From the NCBI GenBank assembly GCA_036825155.1, contig DAISYU010000072.1, positions 1-17,061 on the forward strand: 17,061 nt of DNA, read 5' to 3'. Shown here one piece after another: positions 1 to 7,479 of the stretch. The notes beneath the pieces are model-generated. The model saw nothing but the letters and a program-made list of their open reading frames with translations, searched no databases and was not told the origin of the DNA. Each line of letters starts with the position of its first letter. Positions within the stretch are counted from its first letter, which is position 1. Source of the stretch: DSAD01 sp036825155 (GTDB lineage: Bacteria; Desulfobacterota; Desulfomonilia; UBA1062). The translations under genes and the position numbers were made by a program.

Positions 1-1457
1 TATTTCTTCTTTTTCTTCTTCAGCGCCTGCTGGAGCTTTTCGCCCAGGGAGCTTACCGGTTCGCTGGAGTCTTTGGAGAATGTCCTCCAGTCGTCCTCGT
101 CACGGGAGTCTCCGGGTGCCAGGGTGATCCTGCGCTGAGCGGGATCGATCTCTTCGATGAGGACCATGATGCGATCCCCTTCCCGCATCTTTTCGATGGC
201 TGCCGGGTCATGGAACCTGTTGATCCGGGATTTCGGCAGAAGCCCCGTGATACCGGGGGCCAGGGAGATGAATATTCCGAACCGCTCCTTCTTTTCGATG
301 GTTCCCTCCACTGCCTGGGAGATATAGTACTTGTCTTTCACATCGATCCAGGGGTCACCTTCCGCATCCTTCATGCTCAGCGAGATCCGCTTTTTCTCCT
401 GATCGATTTCCTTGATCATCACATCAACGATATCGCCCTGAGAGACCATCTCCTGGGGTTTGTTCACCCGTTTGGTGTAGCTCATCTCGGAGATGTGTAC
501 CAGCCCTTCTATCCCGGGTTCGATCTCGACAAAGCAGCCGAAATCCATACACCGGGTGACCTTTCCGTGTATCTTGTTGCCGGATGCGAATCTTTCGGTG
601 ATGCTCTCCCACGGATCTGCATCGACCTGTTTCATGGAGAGCGACAGCTTTTTCTCTCCCTTAGCTTCGTTTGTCTGGATATCGAGCACCTTTACCTTCA
701 CCGTGTCGCCGGTATGGAGTATATCATCCGGGCTTGCCAGGCGTGCCCAACTCATCTCGGATATGTGCACCATCCCCTCTACCCCGGGGAAGAGTTCGAT
801 GAATGCGCCATAGGGCATGATGGTGCTTACCCTGCCTTCGTACACAGAACCGATGGACAGTGTCTCAAAGAACGTTTCCTTTGCCTTTTCCTGTTCCTGT
901 TCCAGCAGGACCCGCCTGGAAAGCACAATGTTTTTGGCATTCTCGTCGAGTTCCGTGATGACAAAGCGTAATGTCTGACCCACATAGTCCTCGGGATGTT
1001 CCACATAGAGGGTGTCTATCTGGCTTATGGGGCAGAAGGCCCGGCGTTTCAGTACGTCTATGCTGAACCCTCCCTTTATGGTTTCGGTTACCCTGCCTTC
1101 CACCGGTATGGCATTGTCATACGCGTCCTGAAGCATGTTCAGACCGCCTATTCCGGATATGGCACGTGAGAGCCGTATTTCTCCACCACGCAGAGACACC
1201 ACATAGAGTTCAAGGGTGTCACCGATGGCATAGGGCAACTCGCCGTTATCATCGAGGAGTTCGTCGGCATCAACAACACCGTCCATCTTATGGCCGGTAT
1301 CCACAAAGATGCTCTCTTTGCCTATGGAGATTATCTTGCCGGCTATCTTGTCGCCTACCTGGATTGCAGAGCCTTCTTCCGGAGCATATGAATCCAAAAG
1401 ATCGGCCATGGACTGCTGCTGGTTTTCCGTGCTCTCGTCAATGGGTTTATCAGACAT
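1..1457 (-). CDS. rpsA: S1 RNA-binding domain protein (ribosomal protein S1-like), five S1 repeats; last stop base off the window
   Basis: The minus-strand reading frame gives 485 residues and then the bases TA at the window edge, so only the final base of a TAA/TAG stop appears to be missing. Five S1 (OB-fold) repeats are visible at about residues 35-99, 117-183, 203-277, 293-363 and 379-448. Repeats 3 and 4 are the most canonical (GVEGMVHISEMSW, GIEGLVHISEMSY); repeat 5 is degenerate (GITGLLPKSRI). The N-terminus is acidic and Gln-rich, and the C-terminus ends in six lysines. The start is ATG at 1457, with AGGAGAA about seven bases upstream. Ribosomal S1 binds mRNA on the 30S subunit and helps translation of structured or weak-SD messages. 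E. coli S1 has six repeats and 557 residues, so this is either a short S1 or a second S1-domain paralog; the sequence alone cannot decide. The family is certain, the rpsA identity less so. Confidence 0.88.
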   Translation of the reverse strand, partial: MSDKPIDESTENQQQSMADLLDSYAPEEGSAIQVGDKIAGKIISIGKESIFVDTGHKMDGVVDADELLDDNGELPYAIGDTLELYVVSLRGGEIRLSRAISGIGGLNMLQDAYDNAIPVEGRVTETIKGGFSIDVLKRRAFCPISQIDTLYVEHPEDYVGQTLRFVITELDENAKNIVLSRRVLLEQEQEKAKETFFETLSIGSVYEGRVSTIMPYGAFIELFPGVEGMVHISEMSWARLASPDDILHTGDTVKVKVLDIQTNEAKGEKKLSLSMKQVDADPWESITERFASGNKIHGKVTRCMDFGCFVEIEPGIEGLVHISEMSYTKRVNKPQEMVSQGDIVDVMIKEIDQEKKRISLSMKDAEGDPWIDVKDKYYISQAVEGTIEKKERFGIFISLAPGITGLLPKSRINRFHDPAAIEKMREGDRIMVLIEEIDPAQRRITLAPGDSRDEDDWRTFSKDSSEPVSSLGEKLQQALKKKKKK

Positions 1458-1521
1458 GAATCGTTCTCCTCATATCGGTTCTAAGGTTATGGGATGGTAT
1501 AGAAAAATGTTTTCTGAGTAA

Positions 1522-1527
1522 AGTATA
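1522..1527 (-). promoter_or_regulatory. Candidate -10 element for the S1 gene
   Basis: Reading leftwards, TATACT lies about 65 bases before the S1 ATG, and a terminator upstream (1574-1602) means the gene needs its own promoter. I see no convincing -35 hexamer at 16-18 bases. A short inverted repeat, AGAAAA-N3-TTTTCT, at 1501-1515 falls in the predicted leader and could form a small hairpin. Confidence 0.3.
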
Positions 1528-1573
1528 ATAATGCATTGGACGAACCCCTTGTTTTGTCGAATCATCAGAACAT

Positions 1574-1602
1574 AAAAAAAGGCCCGTCAAGGTTGACGGG
1601 CC
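1574..1602 (-). terminator. Rho-independent terminator downstream of paaK
   Basis: A perfect 10-bp inverted repeat, GGCCCGTCAA / TTGACGGGCC, has only two bases between its arms (effective loop slightly larger). On the minus strand it is followed by seven T. It lies about 50 bases past the paaK stop codon and so isolates paaK from the S1 gene. Confidence 0.93.
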
Positions 1603-1650
1603 CTGGTTCTTTTCATATTGCGGCTCCCGGATACTCCCCGGGATATACGC

Positions 1651-2940
1651 TTACAGTTTCCTGTTGTCGATAACCCGCACTGCCTTTCCCTGGGCAACCG
1701 GGATGCTCCCTGGCTCACACAGATCCACCTCGGGGGTGATCAGGATTTCGTCTCTGAGTTCATGGGTTATCTTCTTCCGCAGGTTCTCCAGGGATTTGTA
1801 ATCATCGATAAAGAAGTTTGCGTCGAGTTCCACCTTTACGATCATGTGGTCGTTGTTCCCCTTTGTCTCCAGGAGGATCTGGTAGTTGCGGCCCACACCG
1901 GGTATCCCGATAAGCACGGATTCGATCTGAATGGGGAAGATATTTACCCCCTTGAGGATCATCATGTCGTCGCTTCTGCCCGTGATCCGCCGGAGGCGGG
2001 AGTGGGTTCTGCCGCACGCGCATTCTCCCGGGAGAATCGTGGTCAGGTCTTTGGTGCGGTAGCGGATAATCGGCATAGACTCTCTGGTAAGGGTTGTTAT
2101 GACGAGTTCTCCCTCTTCACCGTCAGGCATGGGTTCCAGCGTATCGGGGTCTATGATCTCGATGAGGTAGGCATCTTCCCAGATGTGTGTGCCGTTCTTT
2201 TCCGTACATTCAAAGGCAACGCCCGGTCCGTTCATCTCTGAGAGGCCGTATGAGTTGAATGCATCGATCCCGAAGAAGTCTTCCACCTTCTTTCGTGTTT
2301 CCTCGGAGTATGGTTCCGCACCCATGATGGCATACTTGAAGGTCGGGAACTCCTTTTTCGGATCAATGCCCATTGATTCAATACTGTCGGCGAGGTACAT
2401 GGCATAGCTGGGAATCACATGGATTACGGTGGCTCCGAATTCCTTCATGAATTTCAGCTGCCGCTTGGTATTGCCCGGTCCGGTAGGGATCGTGAGGCAG
2501 CCGAGTCGCTCCGCCCCGTAATGCAGCCCGAGGCCGCCGGTAAAGAGACCGTATCCGATCATGTTCACGAATACATCATGCTTTCTGACACCCATCATGT
2601 ACATGCACCGGGCAACCAGCTCGGTCCACATATCGATATCCTTCGCGCTGTGATAGACCACAGTGGGGATACCGGTTGTGCCGGATGATGAATGGAGCCT
2701 GATTACCTTATCAAGGGATGTGCACACCATACCGTACGGATAAGCATCACGGAGGTCCTGCTTTGTTGTAAGCGGCAGCTTCCGTATATCGCTTAAGTCC
2801 TGGATGTTATAATCTCCGATGCCGCGTGCTTTGTAGAAAGGGGCATTTGCAGCCCTTTTCAGCGTGTCTTTGAGCCGTTGTAATTGAAGTTCCTTCAATT
2901 GATCTTTCTTGATGCATTCTATTTCTTTGTCCCAGTACAC
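1651..2940 (-). CDS. paaK: Phenylacetate-CoA ligase family protein (AMP-forming)
   Basis: This 429-residue protein is a full-length member of the PaaK branch of adenylate-forming enzymes, which join an aryl acid to CoA using ATP (acid + ATP + CoA to acyl-CoA + AMP + PPi) in the cytoplasm. Visible motifs are the phosphate loop SSSGTTGIPT at 84-93, YGLSEMNGPG at 231-240, RYRTKD at 293-298, the hinge region ITGRSDDMMILKGVNIFP at about 319-336, and the C-terminal GKAVRV (418-423) holding the probable catalytic Lys. The start is GTG at 2940, giving the family-typical MYWDKEIEC opening, with AAAGGAGGGG about seven bases upstream. It is a single-gene unit ending at the terminator at 1574-1602. PaaK paralogs of this type often occur near indolepyruvate-type ferredoxin oxidoreductases and ACT proteins, as here about 3.5 kb away. 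Phenylacetate, indoleacetate or another aryl acid could be the substrate; specificity cannot be read from sequence. Confidence 0.93.
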   Translation of the reverse strand: MYWDKEIECIKKDQLKELQLQRLKDTLKRAANAPFYKARGIGDYNIQDLSDIRKLPLTTKQDLRDAYPYGMVCTSLDKVIRLHSSSGTTGIPTVVYHSAKDIDMWTELVARCMYMMGVRKHDVFVNMIGYGLFTGGLGLHYGAERLGCLTIPTGPGNTKRQLKFMKEFGATVIHVIPSYAMYLADSIESMGIDPKKEFPTFKYAIMGAEPYSEETRKKVEDFFGIDAFNSYGLSEMNGPGVAFECTEKNGTHIWEDAYLIEIIDPDTLEPMPDGEEGELVITTLTRESMPIIRYRTKDLTTILPGECACGRTHSRLRRITGRSDDMMILKGVNIFPIQIESVLIGIPGVGRNYQILLETKGNNDHMIVKVELDANFFIDDYKSLENLRKKITHELRDEILITPEVDLCEPGSIPVAQGKAVRVIDNRKL

Positions 2941-3001
2941 GGATCTCCCCTCCTTTTGCTGGAATTACAACCAATAATACCTATCATGCCGGACGCCTCC
3001 C

Positions 3002-3007
3002 TGTCAA
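3002..3007 (-). promoter_or_regulatory. Possible -35 hexamer for paaK
   Basis: On the minus strand a perfect TTGACA lies about 60 bases upstream of the paaK GTG. A -10-like TATTAT follows, but at a spacing of about 22 bases, which is too long for an ordinary sigma-70 promoter. The promoter may be activator-dependent, or the match may be chance. Confidence 0.25.
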
Positions 3008-3053
3008 ACTGCGGCATGGGAATTCGTCATAAAGATCCGGAAATCTGAGAACT

Positions 3054-3086
3054 GCCGGGAGCTTATGATAATCAAGCTTTCCCGGC
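3054..3086. repeat. Inverted repeat (hairpin) between secG and paaK
   Basis: GCCGGGA-GCTT pairs with AAGC-TTTCCCGGC across a nine-base loop, with a small bulge in one arm. It lies about 140 bases past the secG stop. It could stop or protect the pgk-tpiA-secG transcript, but no T-run follows on the minus strand, so I do not call it a standard terminator. Apart from this hairpin and the possible -35 hexamer at 3002-3007, I see nothing gene-like in 2941-3225. Confidence 0.45.
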
Positions 3087-3225
3087 GGATACGAAATGAT
3101 ATGACTCTTGATGGAGTCGTATTGTTTGCCGTTGTGTTCAGCTTCGGACTGGATACAACTCATCGCATCCGACCGATTCTCGCCCGACGTCTTTGTTCGT
3201 GGAGAGAAAACGTCTGTTCGTGAGG

Positions 3226-3561
3226 TTACTGTGCCGGCGCAGGTGCAGGAGGTGCGGGTTCAGCCGGAGCAGATGCCGGCGGTGCTGCCGTCTCTGTCAT
3301 CGGCTTCGTATCCATAATACTCATGCTTGGTTTTTCAAAGGCAAAATATCCCAGAGTCAAAGAGGTAAGCATGAAAACGATCACCAATACGCGGGTCGCC
3401 TTGTTCAAAAAATCTGCCGGTCCTGCCGAACCGAACAGAGCCTGACTGCCTGCCCCTCCGAATACAGCGCCGATATCGGCACCCTTGCCCGATTGCAAGA
3501 GCACGGAAACAATCAATAATACCGATACGGTGATATGAACAGTTAACACAACTCCATACAT
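3226..3561 (-). CDS. secG: Preprotein translocase subunit SecG
   Basis: The 111-residue protein has the SecG pattern of two membrane helices (about residues 4-22 and 56-76) joined by a Gly-rich cytoplasmic loop (LLQSGKGADIGAVFGG and following, through GSAGPADFLNKAT). SecG is the small accessory subunit of the SecYEG channel in the inner membrane and assists SecA-driven export. The ATG at 3561 has AGGATGAG upstream. The gene follows tpiA with a seven-base gap, so it is the last gene of the pgk-tpiA-secG operon, an order common in Proteobacteria. Residues after about 92 form a low-complexity Pro/Ala tail (PAEPAPPAPAPAQ), which is common in SecG homologs and varies in length. Confidence 0.95.
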   Translation of the reverse strand: MYGVVLTVHITVSVLLIVSVLLQSGKGADIGAVFGGAGSQALFGSAGPADFLNKATRVLVIVFMLTSLTLGYFAFEKPSMSIMDTKPMTETAAPPASAPAEPAPPAPAPAQ

Positions 3562-3568
3562 TGTTTTC

Positions 3569-4324
3569 TCATCCTTTAAATCGTATTATTCTCTCGAACG
3601 ATGCTGCATCAAGGCTGGCACCGCCAACCAGGGCACCATCGATATCTCTCTGCTCCATCAGTGAGTCGACATTGTCGCCTTTTACGCTCCCTCCATAGAG
3701 GATACGCATGCCTTGGGCGCGCTCAGCTCCGAACAATTCAGTAATATCCGACCTGATAAAGGCGTGGACCTCCTGGGCCATCTGTGGGGTTGCCGTCTTG
3801 CCGGTGCCGATTGCCCATACCGGTTCATAGGCGATAACCAGGGTCTTGGCCTGTTTTGCATCCAGGCCTGAAAGGCCCTGCCTGACCTGCGTTCCCACGA
3901 CATCGAAGGTCTTGCCCGCCTCACGGTCTTCAAGGCGTTCTCCCACACAGACAATGGGGATCAATCCGGCCTTGAGTGCGGCGAAGAGACGTTTGTTGAC
4001 GGTTTCATCCGTCTCGGAGAAATACTGCCTGCGCTCGGAGTGGCCAATGATGGCGTACAGTGCGCCGATACTTTTGAGCATAGGCGCACTTACCTCACCG
4101 GTATAAGCCCCCTGATCCTCGAAGAACACATTTTGAGAACCCACCTTGACCGGGGTGCCGGCAAATGCCTTGGCCAGGGCCTGGATGTATATGTAGGGAG
4201 GGCAGATAAGCATGTCCCGGTCAGTGACATCCGAGACCTTCTTCACAAATTCGGCTGCAAAGGCCTCCACTTCTTCAAGGCCCTTGAACATCTTCCAATT
4301 GCCTGCTATCAGGGGCTTTCTCAT
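3569..4324 (-). CDS. tpiA: Triose-phosphate isomerase
   Basis: The enzyme interconverts dihydroxyacetone phosphate and glyceraldehyde-3-phosphate in glycolysis and gluconeogenesis. At 251 residues it has normal length. All key parts of the TIM barrel are present: GNWKM with Lys11, the electrophile His95 in IIGHSERRQ, the catalytic base Glu167 in AYEPVW, the mobile loop 6 (WAIGTGKTA, about 170-178), and the phosphate-binding YGGSVKGDN (210-218) and GALVGGASL segments. The start is ATG at 4324, giving MRKPLIAGNWKM, with an AGGA-type ribosome site about a dozen bases upstream. It is the middle gene of the operon, nine bases after pgk and seven before secG. Nothing is odd about it. Confidence 0.98.
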   Translation of the reverse strand: MRKPLIAGNWKMFKGLEEVEAFAAEFVKKVSDVTDRDMLICPPYIYIQALAKAFAGTPVKVGSQNVFFEDQGAYTGEVSAPMLKSIGALYAIIGHSERRQYFSETDETVNKRLFAALKAGLIPIVCVGERLEDREAGKTFDVVGTQVRQGLSGLDAKQAKTLVIAYEPVWAIGTGKTATPQMAQEVHAFIRSDITELFGAERAQGMRILYGGSVKGDNVDSLMEQRDIDGALVGGASLDAASFERIIRFKG

Positions 4325-4333
4325 GATACTATC

Positions 4334-5518
4334 CTATTCCTCAAGCGCTTTTACCCCGGGCAGTTCCCTGCCGCCGAGCATCTCAAGGAACGCGCCGCCT
4401 GCTGTTGATACGAAGTCTATTTTATCCATAGTGTTACTCTTATGCAGTGCAGCATCTGTATCACCACCGCCCACAATGGTCAATGCCTTTGATGAAGCGA
4501 TATTTTTTGTAATCTCCATGGTACCCCTGGAAAAGGCATCGATTTCGAACACACCCATGGGGCCGTTCCACACGATGGTGTTGCAATCTGCCAGCGCTTC
4601 AGAGAAGAGGGTAATGGAGGCAGGACCGATGTCCAGGCCCATAAGGCCTGCAGGGATCTCCTGAATGGTTGTCGTGCTCACGTCCTGGGATTCTTTCGGC
4701 TCCGCTGCACACAGGCAGTCCACGGGAAGATAGAGCTTGACGCCTTTTGCCTTGGCCTTTTCCATGATCGTCCGGGCAGTTTCAATGAGTTCGTCTTCCA
4801 CGAGAGACTTGCCGATATTCTGCCCCAGGGATTTTACAAAAGTAAAGGCCATCCCGCCGCCGATAATGATCTTGTCCACCTTTTCTATGAGATTCTCCAG
4901 GATCTCCAGCTTGCCTGAGACCTTTGCTCCTCCCACCACTGCGGCAAACGGACGTTTGGGGTCCTTGAGCGCCTTGTTGATATGTTCCACCTCCCGAAGG
5001 AGAAGGAATCCGGCGGCCTTTTCGGTTATATAATCACAGATACCCACGTTTGAAGCATGGGCGCGGTGGGCCGTGGCAAAGGCGTCGTTCACGAAGCAAT
5101 CACCGAGTTCTGCAAGCTGCTTGGCAAACTCGGGGTTATTTTTCTCTTCCTCGATGTGGAACCGGAGATTCTCCAGGAGCAGTACCTCGCCTGGCTCTAA
5201 TTCATCCACCATTGCCTTGACCGCAGATCCGACACAGTCAGGAGCCATATTTACACTTGTACCCAACAGCTCGGAGAGTCTCCGTGCCGCCGGCAGAAGG
5301 CTTTTGCCTTTCAATACCTGGCCTTTGGGCCGTCCCAGGTGGGACATGAGGATAACCTTTGCACCCTGATCAACAGCATACTGCGCGGTGGGGAGGGCTG
5401 CTTTTATGCGTGCATCATCGGTAATGTTGCCATTTTCATCGAGCGGTACGTTGAAATCTACTCTGATGAGGACTCTCTTTGATTTCAAGTCCAGATCTTT
5501 GATGGACTTAATACCCAT
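4334..5518 (-). CDS. pgk: Phosphoglycerate kinase
   Basis: Transfers phosphate between 1,3-bisphosphoglycerate and ADP, the first ATP-yielding step of lower glycolysis (reversed in gluconeogenesis). The 394-residue length is typical of bacterial enzymes. Substrate-binding motifs in order: VDFNVP at about 20-25, SHLGRPKG at 59-66, ENLRFHIEEEKN at 116-127, NDAFATAHRAHAS at 144-156. The nucleotide half carries GGAKVSGKLEIL at 196-207, NGPMGVFE at 318-325, and GGGDTDAALH at 350-359 (more often GGGDSAAAV). The C-terminal part has STAGGAFLEMLGG at 371-383. The ATG at 5518 has AAGGAGGAG upstream. It leads the pgk-tpiA-secG operon. No gap gene precedes it; the neighbour is a divergent gene. Confidence 0.98.
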   Translation of the reverse strand: MGIKSIKDLDLKSKRVLIRVDFNVPLDENGNITDDARIKAALPTAQYAVDQGAKVILMSHLGRPKGQVLKGKSLLPAARRLSELLGTSVNMAPDCVGSAVKAMVDELEPGEVLLLENLRFHIEEEKNNPEFAKQLAELGDCFVNDAFATAHRAHASNVGICDYITEKAAGFLLLREVEHINKALKDPKRPFAAVVGGAKVSGKLEILENLIEKVDKIIIGGGMAFTFVKSLGQNIGKSLVEDELIETARTIMEKAKAKGVKLYLPVDCLCAAEPKESQDVSTTTIQEIPAGLMGLDIGPASITLFSEALADCNTIVWNGPMGVFEIDAFSRGTMEITKNIASSKALTIVGGGDTDAALHKSNTMDKIDFVSTAGGAFLEMLGGRELPGVKALEE

Positions 5519-5548
5519 AATCTCCTCCTTATGTGGTATGTGTTTTCT

Positions 5549-5561
5549 GTGATAACATCAC
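5549..5561. promoter_or_regulatory. Short palindrome GTGATaacATCAC in the pgk leader
   Basis: This perfect 5-bp-arm palindrome lies between the predicted pgk transcription start and the ribosome site. It could be an operator or a small leader hairpin. The arms are short, so chance is possible. Confidence 0.25.
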
Positions 5562-5583
5562 GCAATTATTTAAGAAAAAGGAA

Positions 5584-5612
5584 ATCATCCAAGATGAAAT
5601 GCCTTTTGTCAA
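5584..5612 (-). promoter_or_regulatory. Sigma-70-type promoter of pgk-tpiA-secG
   Basis: On the minus strand a perfect -35 TTGACA (5612-5607) is followed after exactly 17 bases by GATGAT (5589-5584), a 4/6 match to the -10 consensus. The predicted start is near 5577, which gives a leader of about 60 bases that contains the pgk ribosome site. Confidence 0.55.
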
Positions 5613-5640
5613 AATCGAACTCTTTACAAAGAGACCTGTG

Positions 5641-5646
5641 TATAAT
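5641..5646 (+). promoter_or_regulatory. Candidate -10 TATAAT for the 5701 gene
   Basis: A perfect TATAAT lies 54 bases before the ATG at 5701, in an AT-rich stretch. No good -35 is at 16-18 bases; TTTACA is present only 12 bases upstream. Divergent from the pgk promoter, whose -35 is about 30 bases away. Confidence 0.35.
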
Positions 5647-5700
5647 TAAATATGATTTTGTATATTATTAAGTTGGAAGATCTGTCAATGGGATTTCACG

Positions 5701-6369
5701 ATGAACAGCGATAGGCAATTGAGCACGAGAATGATCGATAGCATGGGCGAAAGGTTTCGCCAGTTGATCGGTAATCTGGTGCAGGGAAATGAAAAGAGGG
5801 CTCGCAGGCTTGCCGAGGTTGCACAGAGAGAGATCCCGTCTATGGGGCAGCGTGTAGTGATCCAGACCCTTATCGAAGAGATGGCACAGACCCAGGCGAT
5901 GAGGAATTCTTTGATCAATTCCCCTTCCATTGTCCCGGGAATTGGTACCGTCCTTTCATTCTGGCTCATTAGTGTCGAAGATTTTTTTCTGCTGGATCAG
6001 AGTGTTACGCTCGTGCTTGCCCTGTGCATTCTTCACGGAGTCCCTATGGATGAATCCCAGGCGGTGGAAGACTTTATCATCCAGGTCATTGGTGAGGTAT
6101 ACGGGATCAGGAATGGGAAAGAAGACCCGGATGCCGATTCCATCAGCAGGGACCTCATGACCAAAAAACTTCCGCAAAAATATGTCGATATGGGACTCAA
6201 CAGGGGTCTGCACAGATTCGTGCGCCGGATACTGCCGTTCAAGAGGCGTTCGCGCCTCCTGCCAGTGGGATTCGGACTCATGATGTCGGCATACCATGCC
6301 TATAATACCATTGTGTCGGTGGGCCGCCTGTCGCTCAAGTATATGCCGCGCCTGAAGCTGGAAACCTGA
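5701..6369 (+). CDS. Uncharacterised, partly hydrophobic protein (possibly EcsC-like)
   Basis: I do not firmly recognise this 222-residue protein. Residues 1-70 are charged and helical (Arg/Glu/Gln-rich). Residues about 73-114 are a long hydrophobic block opened by a PGIG turn (SPSIVPGIGTVLSFWLI) and interrupted by SVEDFF. A second hydrophobic block is at about 184-206, just after a basic patch (RRILPFKRRSRLL). The PGIGT-hydrophobic arrangement recalls EcsC-type and DUF697-type membrane-associated proteins, but this is a weak resemblance. The ATG at 5701 has only a weak ribosome site (TGGGA about ten bases upstream). An out-of-frame ATG at 5688 opens an eight-codon ORF that stops just after the true start, so translation may be weak or coupled. 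The gene stands alone, divergent from pgk and convergent with the oxidoreductase operon. A role at the inner membrane is inference. Confidence 0.7.
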   Translation: MNSDRQLSTRMIDSMGERFRQLIGNLVQGNEKRARRLAEVAQREIPSMGQRVVIQTLIEEMAQTQAMRNSLINSPSIVPGIGTVLSFWLISVEDFFLLDQSVTLVLALCILHGVPMDESQAVEDFIIQVIGEVYGIRNGKEDPDADSISRDLMTKKLPQKYVDMGLNRGLHRFVRRILPFKRRSRLLPVGFGLMMSAYHAYNTIVSVGRLSLKYMPRLKLET

Positions 6370-6422
6370 GACGGCTGAAGCAGTTTTTCCCAACATCTTT
6401 CTTTTAAAGCGCAGAAACTGAC

Positions 6423-6436
6423 AGGGTTTGCACCCT
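6423..6436. repeat. Small hairpin AGGGT-TTGC-ACCCT between convergent genes
   Basis: A 5-bp perfect stem with a four-base loop lies in the 129-base gap between the 5701 gene and the ACT-protein gene, which converge. It has no T-run on either strand. It might act as a weak bidirectional stop; no better terminator is visible here. Confidence 0.3.
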
Positions 6437-6498
6437 AAGGACACTTCTTTCTTGGCATCTGCCGCCTGAACAGCAGGAATAAGGATTGTACCTAAGGA

Positions 6499-6927
6499 TC
6501 AGAGCCTGTAGAGTTCCTTGTCCCAGATTTTTACCCAGTTTCTTTTGAGGACGTCGGTTGCTTCCTTGAGATTGTCCACATCGATAATTATGATCGGATT
6601 GCTTGCCCTGCCGATGTAAGGATACATGGTCGTAACATTGATTTTGGCATCACGCAGAGGCCGCAGCACCGCGTTCATACCGCCTGGATGATCAGGCATC
6701 TCCACTGCAAGGACATCGCTTTCCAAGTATTCGATCTGCTCGGTGCTCAGAGCATTCTTTGCTTTCTTCGGGTCATCCACGACGATACATATTGATGATA
6801 TAGTGGTGGACTCCTGTCCCACCGAAATAGCCCGTATATTGACGCCGTGTTTGCCAAGGACATCACTGATATACGAGAGCTTGCCCGATACGTTTGCAGT
6901 TTCAAGTCGAAGTTGTTTGATCGCCAT
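6499..6927 (-). CDS. Double ACT-domain protein, probable amino-acid sensor
   Basis: The 142-residue protein consists of two ACT domains, about residues 3-70 (LRLETANVSGKLSYISDVLGKHGVNIRA is the typical first strand, helix and turn, at 6-33) and 73-135 (VEMPDHPGGMNAVLRPL, then INVTTMYPYIG). ACT domains bind small ligands, usually amino acids, and control partner enzymes. There is no attached catalytic or DNA-binding domain. Stand-alone ACT proteins of this type are commonly encoded beside paaK and indolepyruvate-type ferredoxin oxidoreductases. Here the gene starts three bases after the gamma-subunit stop and is the last gene of that operon, so it most likely senses an amino acid, perhaps an aromatic or branched one, and tunes the oxidoreductase or PaaK. 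That role is inference. The ATG at 6927 has AAGGAGAA upstream. Confidence 0.88.
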   Translation of the reverse strand: MAIKQLRLETANVSGKLSYISDVLGKHGVNIRAISVGQESTTISSICIVVDDPKKAKNALSTEQIEYLESDVLAVEMPDHPGGMNAVLRPLRDAKINVTTMYPYIGRASNPIIIIDVDNLKEATDVLKRNWVKIWDKELYRL

Positions 6928-6930
6928 TGC

Positions 6931-7476
6931 CTATTTCTCCTTCGCAAAAAAATCACAACCTACATTCAATGCCTCAATATTCTTATCTTTAAATCGTGCC
7001 TTGGACTTGCCCAGCATCTCCTCCATATTGTCGATGATGGTGGACAGTTTGACCTGATGGGTCTTGGTCACAAATGCCCCGAGCATGATCATATTGGCGT
7101 AGCGTTCCCCGACACTGGCCTTGGCAAGATCGTTCACCGGTATCTCCACAACCTCTATATCACCCCGTACCGGTCTGAGCGTCACAATGGAGGTGTTGAT
7201 AAATATCTCTCCTCCCGAGGCGCTCTGGTTCTGGAGTCTCTCCAGGGAGAGGTTGTCCATTACCACAAGGTAATCAGGCGAGGATGCCACCGGAGAGGCA
7301 ATTTCTTCGTCGGAAATGGCGATTGTGCACGAGGTGACGCCTCCACGCATTTCTGCACCGTATGCGGGCAAGTAGGTGACGTGCTGCCCCTCAAGCATCG
7401 CCGCCCATGCAAAGCATTGACCGGAGAACAGAATCCCCTGTCCTCCTATACCGCTCATGATTGTCTTTTGAAGCAT
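6931..7476 (-). CDS. 2-oxoacid:ferredoxin oxidoreductase, gamma subunit
   Basis: The 181-residue protein matches the gamma (domain III-like) subunit of pyruvate/2-oxoacid:ferredoxin oxidoreductases, with the signature MSGIGGQGILFSGQ at residues 7-20 and the typical YLPAYGAEMRGG segment at about 56-67, followed by SPVASSPDYLVVMDN. In the complex this subunit contributes to CoA binding and assembly. The gene lies three bases after the beta-subunit stop and three bases before the ACT gene, so the five genes are one transcript. The start is ATG at 7476. Whether the complex acts on pyruvate, branched 2-oxoacids, 2-oxoglutarate or aryl pyruvates cannot be read from this subunit. Confidence 0.95.
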   Translation of the reverse strand: MLQKTIMSGIGGQGILFSGQCFAWAAMLEGQHVTYLPAYGAEMRGGVTSCTIAISDEEIASPVASSPDYLVVMDNLSLERLQNQSASGGEIFINTSIVTLRPVRGDIEVVEIPVNDLAKASVGERYANMIMLGAFVTKTHQVKLSTIIDNMEEMLGKSKARFKDKNIEALNVGCDFFAKEK

Positions 7477-7479
7477 AAC

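Noticed and set aside
210..971. 253-codon plus-strand open frame
   Set aside because: It is antisense to the S1 gene, whose repeats are unmistakable on the other strand; the product has no recognisable family.
1618..2241. 207-codon plus-strand open frame
   Set aside because: Shadow of paaK on the opposite strand, with no ribosome site or family match.
3186..3225. Imperfect direct repeat CGTCTTTGTTCGTGGAG / CGTCTGTTCGTGAGG just past secG
   Set aside because: Two short, imperfect copies only, with no promoter or structure context; too weak to report.
3108..3519. Plus-strand frames of 69 and 108 codons across the secG end
   Set aside because: They are antisense to secG and Arg/Cys-rich, as expected of a shadow frame.
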